Shown one piece after another: positions 60,301-64,000 of a stretch of 64,000 nt of DNA. The DNA comes from CALCKW01 sp033852095 (lineage in GTDB: Bacteria; Pseudomonadota; Gammaproteobacteria; CALCKW01): contig JAWSVD010000045.1 in NCBI GenBank assembly GCA_033852095.1, positions 1 through 64,000 of the forward strand, given 5' to 3'. Under the pieces are notes generated by a model. That model did not search any database, was not told the origin of the DNA, and saw only the letters and a program-made list of their open reading frames with translations. How positions within the stretch are numbered: the stretch's first letter is position 1; each line of letters begins with the position of its first letter. The translations under genes and the position numbers were made by a program.

Positions 60301-60902
60301 TTGGCGTGCAGCCCTTCGGCGGAGAGGGCTTGTCTGGCACAGGCCCAAAGGCTGGTGGTCCGTCGTATTTGGATGCCTTCTGTCAACCGGACAGTCTGAT
60401 CATCGAGGCAAGCGCGGGCGCATTTGTCGACAGGGATTTGGTGCAGTCTGCGCTGCAGGCCGTGCAAGTGAGCTCGGCGGCATTGAGTGCGCAGGACATG
60501 CCCGGGCCCACCGGGGAGTCGAATCGGCTGTCACGTTTCGGTCGAGGCACGGTGCTGTGCCTGGGGCCGATGGCCGCGGCAGCGCTGGAACAGAAGCGGC
60601 TCGCAGAGCAGAGTGGCTGTGTTGCAGTGGCAGTGGCGCCAGGCTTGAACTCTGAGCAGGGTTTGCATGGTTGTGTCGATCCCGCAGATTTGCGCGTGCT
60701 TGAGGGCGTGGATCTGGTTGTTGGCTGGCACGGTGCAGAGCACAGCCAAGCTTGTCGGATTGCCTTGGCAGCGCGATCAGGTGCGTTGGTACCCTGGGTG
60801 TCCGAGCGGGATTTCAGTCGCTGGTGTGTGCGCGAGCGGCATGTCTGTATAGACACCACCGCGGCCGGTGGTAATGCAAGCCTGCTCGCTGGTGGGGGCT
60901 GA
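57399..60902 (+). CDS. putA: Bifunctional proline dehydrogenase / L-glutamate gamma-semialdehyde dehydrogenase PutA
   Basis: The 1167-residue enzyme oxidises proline to glutamate in two linked steps. The PRODH barrel covers about 150-470 (GYSYSYDMLGEGARTEEDAQ, VRLVKGAYWDTEIKRAQ, FATHNAHTV). The aldehyde dehydrogenase part covers about 540-1010, with NFPLAIFSGQIAAALAMGN, the Glu in VAETGGLNAM and the catalytic Cys in SAGQRCSALRV. A C-terminal domain follows. There is no N-terminal ribbon-helix-helix region, so it does not repress its own gene; the divergent Lrp-type gene fits that. GGGAGA precedes the start. Confidence 0.96.
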   Translation: MTYSASTTLDRQQIQAPLSPDEGTTLRDLLDAHYLDESTRARIDSRAQALVKSIRSEASPGMMEVFLAEYGLSTSEGVALMCLAEALLRVPDTDTIDELIEDKIAPSAWGLHLGKSSSSLVNASTWALLLTGTVLKDEGDGVVGALRGAVKRLGEPVIRTAVARAMRELGAQFVLGRDIEEAIKHARGQEKKGYSYSYDMLGEGARTEEDAQRYHLSYSKAIVALASACHSDDIRENPGISVKLSALHPRYEVGQRHQVMEELVPRARSLALLAKSAGMGFNIDAEEADRLDLSLEVIEAIVSDPSLRDWDGFGVVVQAYGRRASHVIDWLYALSERLGQRLMVRLVKGAYWDTEIKRAQVEGLDSYPVFSRKASTDVSYLCCAEKLLGMRDRLYPQFATHNAHTVAAVLEIAGEGDDFEFQRLHGMGEALYQQVREQQGRRCRIYAPVGAHRDLLAYLVRRLLENGANSSFVSQIVDESVPASVVVADPVAMVEPVLDTALNPMIPLPLHLFGAARANSRGWDLHDRASLTAFDQSRNAWRRERWQLGPITALGTEKFGTAHTVNNPADLDDVVGSVVHCTADCANAAVEAAELWQAPVQQRAAVLRRAADLFESHTGEFTALLQREAGKTCDDAVSEIREAVDFLRYYGNEAQRRGEPSPRGVMSCVSPWNFPLAIFSGQIAAALAMGNAVLAKPAEQTSLIGARAVQLMHEAGVPVTALQYIPGEGAVVGSALTSHPRVSGVCFTGSTGTAQRIACSMAAALSADARLVAETGGLNAMIVDSTALHEQAVVDIVDSAFRSAGQRCSALRVLYVQEEVAEELLKMLYGAMDELVLGDPWSHATDVGPLIDQAALDNVDAYVAKAAEEGRLLRQMARPMAGYFLPPAVLKVSGIAELKARGEVFAPVLHVATFTASQLEQVIDEINAAGFGLTFGLHTRIDDRVQRCIERLKVGNMYINRNQIGAVVGVQPFGGEGLSGTGPKAGGPSYLDAFCQPDSLIIEASAGAFVDRDLVQSALQAVQVSSAALSAQDMPGPTGESNRLSRFGRGTVLCLGPMAAAALEQKRLAEQSGCVAVAVAPGLNSEQGLHGCVDPADLRVLEGVDLVVGWHGAEHSQACRIALAARSGALVPWVSERDFSRWCVRERHVCIDTTAAGGNASLLAGGG

Positions 60903-60916
60903 GCAGGCGTTGATCG

Positions 60917-62086
60917 TTAGGGCGTCTTAAGCGTGCTCACACGTTTGACGCCGCTGGCTGACATTTTGACCAGTTCACGGCGGTGCATCGTGGGTTTTTC
61001 GCCGTTTCGCAGGCGCTCTTTGTAGTCCATCAGCGCTTGGGCGACAACGTCGGCGCGGTTGCTGGCGAAAACTCGACTGTCCAGGGCGCCCGGGCGGGCG
61101 GTGCTGGCAGTTGCTCGGGCAGGCACAGTGGCCTTTCTGATCATCCGGGCTTTTCCAGACGCTTTCACGCTCAGGGCTGCAGTGACCGGCCTTGTCTTTA
61201 TGACTTCGGCTGGAGGTGCTTTGGCTTGGGGCTTTAGGCTTGCGGGGGCGGTGTTATCCGCGCCCGGTAGTGCCTGCAACGCGGCTAGAAATTCGGCCTG
61301 GCTGAGTGTCTGGCTGCTGTAGGCTTTGTTCGTTTTTTTGCTGGCGGGTACAGGGCTTATTTGCAGGGCCGCTTTTGCTGGCACGCGCTCCTGGTTGACG
61401 CTGCTGGGTGCGGCCAAAGCGTGGCGCATGATCGGCGCTATCGCTGTTTGCTTGGGTTTCAGCTTTACTTCTTGCGCTTTAGGTGTCTCACTTGGCTTGG
61501 TCAAGGCTTCCAGTAAGGCGAGCGTCTCCAGTTCGGTGCCGGGGGCCAGTTCTATGCCAGCGTCTGTGTCCGCTTTGCTGATCAGGTGTGCGGCAGGTGC
61601 GTGTCGCAGTGCTTGCGCAACCGGGGGCGCTGGACTGGCGGGTTGTTGCTTGTGCAACGCGTACACACTCGCAGGCGGGTCGAGCAGAACTTCGTACTGG
61701 CGCAGTATGAGCCCGTCGGGCGAATCCAGCTGCACCGCGAATTTGAGGAAAGGCTCGTCAATCGCCTGTGGGCTGCTCAGTTCGATATAAGAGCCCTGTT
61801 TTGTTGTCTTGATGGCCGCTTTCAGCGGCGCCGGCAAGTAGTTGCTGTTGTTGTACTGGCTTTGAATGCGGTCATCGGCGATTTGCACCGTAATCCTGTC
61901 CGCCTCCACTGGGTCGAAATTTCGCAGCGCGATACGGGCCTTGAAAGGCTGGTGCAGGCCGCTGCTCAGTTTGATTTCACTCAAGCTGAGAGCGGATGCT
62001 GGAGACGAAAGCGCCCACAGGGCGACAGCGAGTAGCGAGTGCTGCAGAATTCTTTGGCCCGGTAGCTTGTGGGTTTTAGCTGACAT
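60917..62086 (-). CDS. FimV N-terminal-domain-like exported protein
   Basis: The 389-residue product has a signal peptide (ending PASA near residue 32) and then the FimV-like beta domain: LSLSEIKLSSGLHQPFKARI at the start and EPFLKFAVQL, RQYEVLLDPP near residue 137. The rest is a Pro/Ala/Lys-rich linker without LysM or TPR repeats. FimV proteins help place polar type IV pili and chemoreceptors. This short form is a relative of unknown role. It is convergent with putA. Confidence 0.75.
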   Translation of the reverse strand: MSAKTHKLPGQRILQHSLLAVALWALSSPASALSLSEIKLSSGLHQPFKARIALRNFDPVEADRITVQIADDRIQSQYNNSNYLPAPLKAAIKTTKQGSYIELSSPQAIDEPFLKFAVQLDSPDGLILRQYEVLLDPPASVYALHKQQPASPAPPVAQALRHAPAAHLISKADTDAGIELAPGTELETLALLEALTKPSETPKAQEVKLKPKQTAIAPIMRHALAAPSSVNQERVPAKAALQISPVPASKKTNKAYSSQTLSQAEFLAALQALPGADNTAPASLKPQAKAPPAEVIKTRPVTAALSVKASGKARMIRKATVPARATASTARPGALDSRVFASNRADVVAQALMDYKERLRNGEKPTMHRRELVKMSASGVKRVSTLKTP

Positions 62087-62211
62087 GTTTGTTTCGCCTC
62101 AAAAGATGTTTCTTATTGGCCATGAAACAAGCAAAGACTACGCCGCACTGCTGAAAAGCAGGGTCCAGCGAACACGGCAAGCATTGCTATATGCACATGA
62201 GGCCATACGAA

Positions 62212-63537
62212 TCAGTGGTGAGGGTCGCCAAAATCACCTGGATACGGTGCTGTGTCGCGGTTTGCGGCGTCCTCAACCAAGAACGCGTCACTGCTCGTGC
62301 CCGCGATCAGGTCCAGATTGTCCAGCCAAGTCGCGTCATAAGCCATGCTGGACGGGGCGGCGAGGCTGTTAAAAAAGGCTGTCCAGCCGTTTGTTTCGCT
62401 CTCTGGCAGCAGCAGAGCGATGGCCTTTTGCGCCCGGGGCTTAACTAAGGGGTCTGAAATACGGCCCCGTACACCCCATTTGACGAAGGGCGAATACACG
62501 GGATTGCCTTCGGCGTCGTTTTCCTCGAATTCCTCTTGTACAAAGGCGCTGTCGCGTTGAAAACCAAAAAATTTCGCCATCATGCTCTCTTCGATCAGCA
62601 TGGCGAAATCTTCGTAGCGGGTGGTGTAGCTGTACACCGCGTTAGCGCCCTCGCTGGCCATGTGCAGACCGGCCGATGAGCCAGTGAGGTTCTGAGTTGC
62701 CATGCTTGCGGTTTCGCTTTTATACAGCGCCGCGGTGTAATCGAGCAGTGTCTGCGAGATGAGCGGGCTGACTGTCGCCATGACATTTTTGCTCAATTGG
62801 CCGCCGTCTGAGTTGATCAGCGCGGAGAACCCGGACTCTTGGTTGATGCTTGGCAAGCGGCCGAGCTCTATAAAGTCATTGGCATGTGCAAGCTCGTGCG
62901 CAAGCAATCTCGCCAAGGCATAGGCCATGTCGGCTTCTGTTCTGCTGGAGGCATAGCTGGAGGCATAGGCGTAGTCGTTGTTCTGCACGTAGCGCCAGGC
63001 GGGTAGGGTGGTCATTTGGGCGCGGTTGGCGGACCGATAGTCTTCAACATCGCTGACATCGGCTTTCTGCTGATCAGTGAGCCACAGGTATTTGGGGTCG
63101 AGGTAGATCATGCCGCTGGTGTGCAGGAAGAAGCTGGGGCGGATGTCATCGTCGATCACGATGGCGGCCAGTGGGCTGGTGAGGCTCAGTAGCTCTCGCG
63201 GCAGCAGCTCCAGCGCCAGGCGGAAGTTGTCGCCCATCCAATCGTGCGACACCACCACGCGGTCCATGATCTCGTCGATCAACTCGGCATCTGTGGATAT
63301 CACGGCGCTGTCCACGGACAGTGGCGGCAGCTCGCGGATGCGGCACTCTTTGTTTTGCTGGTAGAGCGTGGGGCAGATGCGCAGCGCTTCAGCGTAGTGG
63401 CTGTCGGCCTTGTAGCTGTGCAAGTTGCTGAGATCGGGCGGGGTGTACTGGTTTGAGGGTTCGCTCGATTCCTCGGACGGCGAGCAAGCGGCCAGCAAGG
63501 TGGTGAGCGTCAAGGCGGCGGCAATAACTTTGAACAT
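62212..63537 (-). CDS. Lipoprotein with HExxH zinc-peptidase-like motif
   Basis: This 441-residue product has a lipoprotein signal (lipobox LLAAC at residue 18). In the middle it has LARLLAHELAHANDFIELG near residue 212, an HExxH zinc motif followed by an Asp/Glu-containing helix; this is typical of gluzincin-type metallopeptidases, though no known family is recognised overall. Further blocks such as GMIYLDPKYLWLTD precede it. It is probably attached to the outer membrane. Function is unknown; peptidoglycan or protein processing is a guess. Confidence 0.65.
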   Translation of the reverse strand: MFKVIAAALTLTTLLAACSPSEESSEPSNQYTPPDLSNLHSYKADSHYAEALRICPTLYQQNKECRIRELPPLSVDSAVISTDAELIDEIMDRVVVSHDWMGDNFRLALELLPRELLSLTSPLAAIVIDDDIRPSFFLHTSGMIYLDPKYLWLTDQQKADVSDVEDYRSANRAQMTTLPAWRYVQNNDYAYASSYASSRTEADMAYALARLLAHELAHANDFIELGRLPSINQESGFSALINSDGGQLSKNVMATVSPLISQTLLDYTAALYKSETASMATQNLTGSSAGLHMASEGANAVYSYTTRYEDFAMLIEESMMAKFFGFQRDSAFVQEEFEENDAEGNPVYSPFVKWGVRGRISDPLVKPRAQKAIALLLPESETNGWTAFFNSLAAPSSMAYDATWLDNLDLIAGTSSDAFLVEDAANRDTAPYPGDFGDPHH

Positions 63538-63691
63538 GTATCCCTTAATCCAGGCAAGTGCCTCAACATGAGGCGTTTCTTAGGCAGTGAAGATACGTGT
63601 AGCAACAGCAAAGCCAACTTCTGGCCCGGGCATCGCCGCCCTATCATCCGCTCTAATTTGAGTGTGCCTAATGCCTGAGCGCCGACGGGCT

Positions 63692-64000
63692 TCACTGCAT
63701 GCGCGGTAGCGCGTTGTAGCCTGCGGTGAAACCGCGCAATGACAAATTGAGGTCCATCACATCGCCGTTGACCGCGATCAAGCGGATGGTGGCGTCGCTG
63801 CCTTTGCGAAAGGCGGTGAGCACTTTCTCGTCGAGCGGCAGGCCGGCGACACAGCCCTCGGGGTTGCAGTGGTGGTAGGGCGCGACAAAGGCGCCTTTTT
63901 TATCCACAGACACAGCTAGGCCCTCCTGCAGCGCGACCATCAGCGGCACGGTGATCAGCACCGCAGGCACTGGCTTGCCCTGGCTCTCCTGTAAAAAGCC
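63692..64000 (-). CDS. Invasion-associated locus B (IalB) family protein, 5' end outside the window
   Basis: The visible C-terminal 102 residues match IalB-type proteins: VPAVLITVPLMVALQEGLAV, HHCNPEGCVAGLPLD with the paired Cys, and the ending LSLRGFTAGYNAL. The frame stays open to the window edge (GFLQESQGKPV), so the start lies beyond 64000. IalB proteins are exported and first known from Bartonella invasion, but are common in free-living bacteria, where their role is unclear. Confidence 0.8.
   Translation of the reverse strand, partial: GFLQESQGKPVPAVLITVPLMVALQEGLAVSVDKKGAFVAPYHHCNPEGCVAGLPLDEKVLTAFRKGSDATIRLIAVNGDVMDLNLSLRGFTAGYNALPRMQ

Noticed and set aside
1..64000. CRISPR arrays, tRNA or rRNA genes, prophage
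   Set aside because: No regularly spaced repeats, no cloverleaf-like tRNA sequence, no ribosomal RNA motifs and no phage structural genes were found on reading both strands.

Overview
The window reads as a chromosome segment of a free-living aerobic gammaproteobacterium. The closest overall match is probably the Pseudomonadales/Cellvibrionales group of marine bacteria; this is inferred from gene content and is not a phylogenetic result. Pointers are the engB / cytochrome c4 / dsbA / GGDEF neighbourhood, hrpA, a PatZ-type protein acetyltransferase, srkA, a PutA without a DNA-binding domain, Tim44-like and FimV-like proteins, and many short GC-rich intergenic regions. No tRNA, rRNA, CRISPR array or prophage was seen. 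Two short runs of N (39379-39386 and 54352-54353) mark assembly uncertainty.

Region 1 (1-7.4 kb) looks acquired and by eye is more AT-rich than the rest. A single-gene IS200/IS605 element with matching hairpins at both ends borders a leftward operon: tctC, a galactarate/talarate dehydratase of the enolase superfamily, tctB, tctA, an RraA-family protein, a SnoaL-like protein and a YciI-like protein. A divergent LysR gene sits at its head. Together they look like an uptake and breakdown route for a sugar diacid, with the RraA-family protein as candidate aldolase. Region 2 (7.4-10.1 kb) is a decayed stretch: a pentapeptide-repeat gene with an apparent frameshift, a fragment of a metallo-beta-lactamase-fold gene, a Nudix hydrolase and a REP-like inverted pair. 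Region 3 (10.1-22.7 kb) holds hrpA, envelope proteins, a cobalamin-binding-like protein without a signal peptide, and a divergent pair of lysine acetyltransferase (Pat type) and HDAC-family deacetylase. These are followed by a DUF1127/LysR pair and a DUF1223 protein.

Region 4 (22.7-33.6 kb) is the most distinctive part: a tightly overlapping operon for aerobic CoA-dependent breakdown of 2-aminobenzoate (anthranilate). It encodes the fused monooxygenase/reductase, an SDR, a MarR regulator, a crotonase-fold protein, an acyl-CoA dehydrogenase, a 2-aminobenzoate-CoA-ligase-like enzyme, a RidA-family protein and an arylformamidase-like hydrolase. Upstream lies a second, closely similar acyl-CoA dehydrogenase, preceded by the collinear ruins of a second crotonase gene. 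This indicates an old duplication of the crotonase/dehydrogenase pair. A 7-bp inverted repeat over the -35 region of the operon is a candidate MarR operator.

Region 5 (33.6-64 kb) is mostly core: panD, moaA, an aminotransferase, a chemotaxis receptor, tpx, an L,D-transpeptidase, trpS, an asparaginase with two co-translated unknown genes, a Tim44-like protein, engB, cytochrome c4, dsbA, a long GAPDH, a diguanylate cyclase, srkA, an AraC-type regulator, an Lrp-type regulator divergent from putA, a FimV-like protein, a zinc-protease-like lipoprotein and a truncated IalB-family gene at the window edge. Two small items stand out. One is a 44-residue reading frame with a double-glycine leader (52409-52543). 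The other is a 143-bp MITE-like element with 14-bp inverted ends that supplies the stop codon of the diguanylate cyclase gene (54334-54476).
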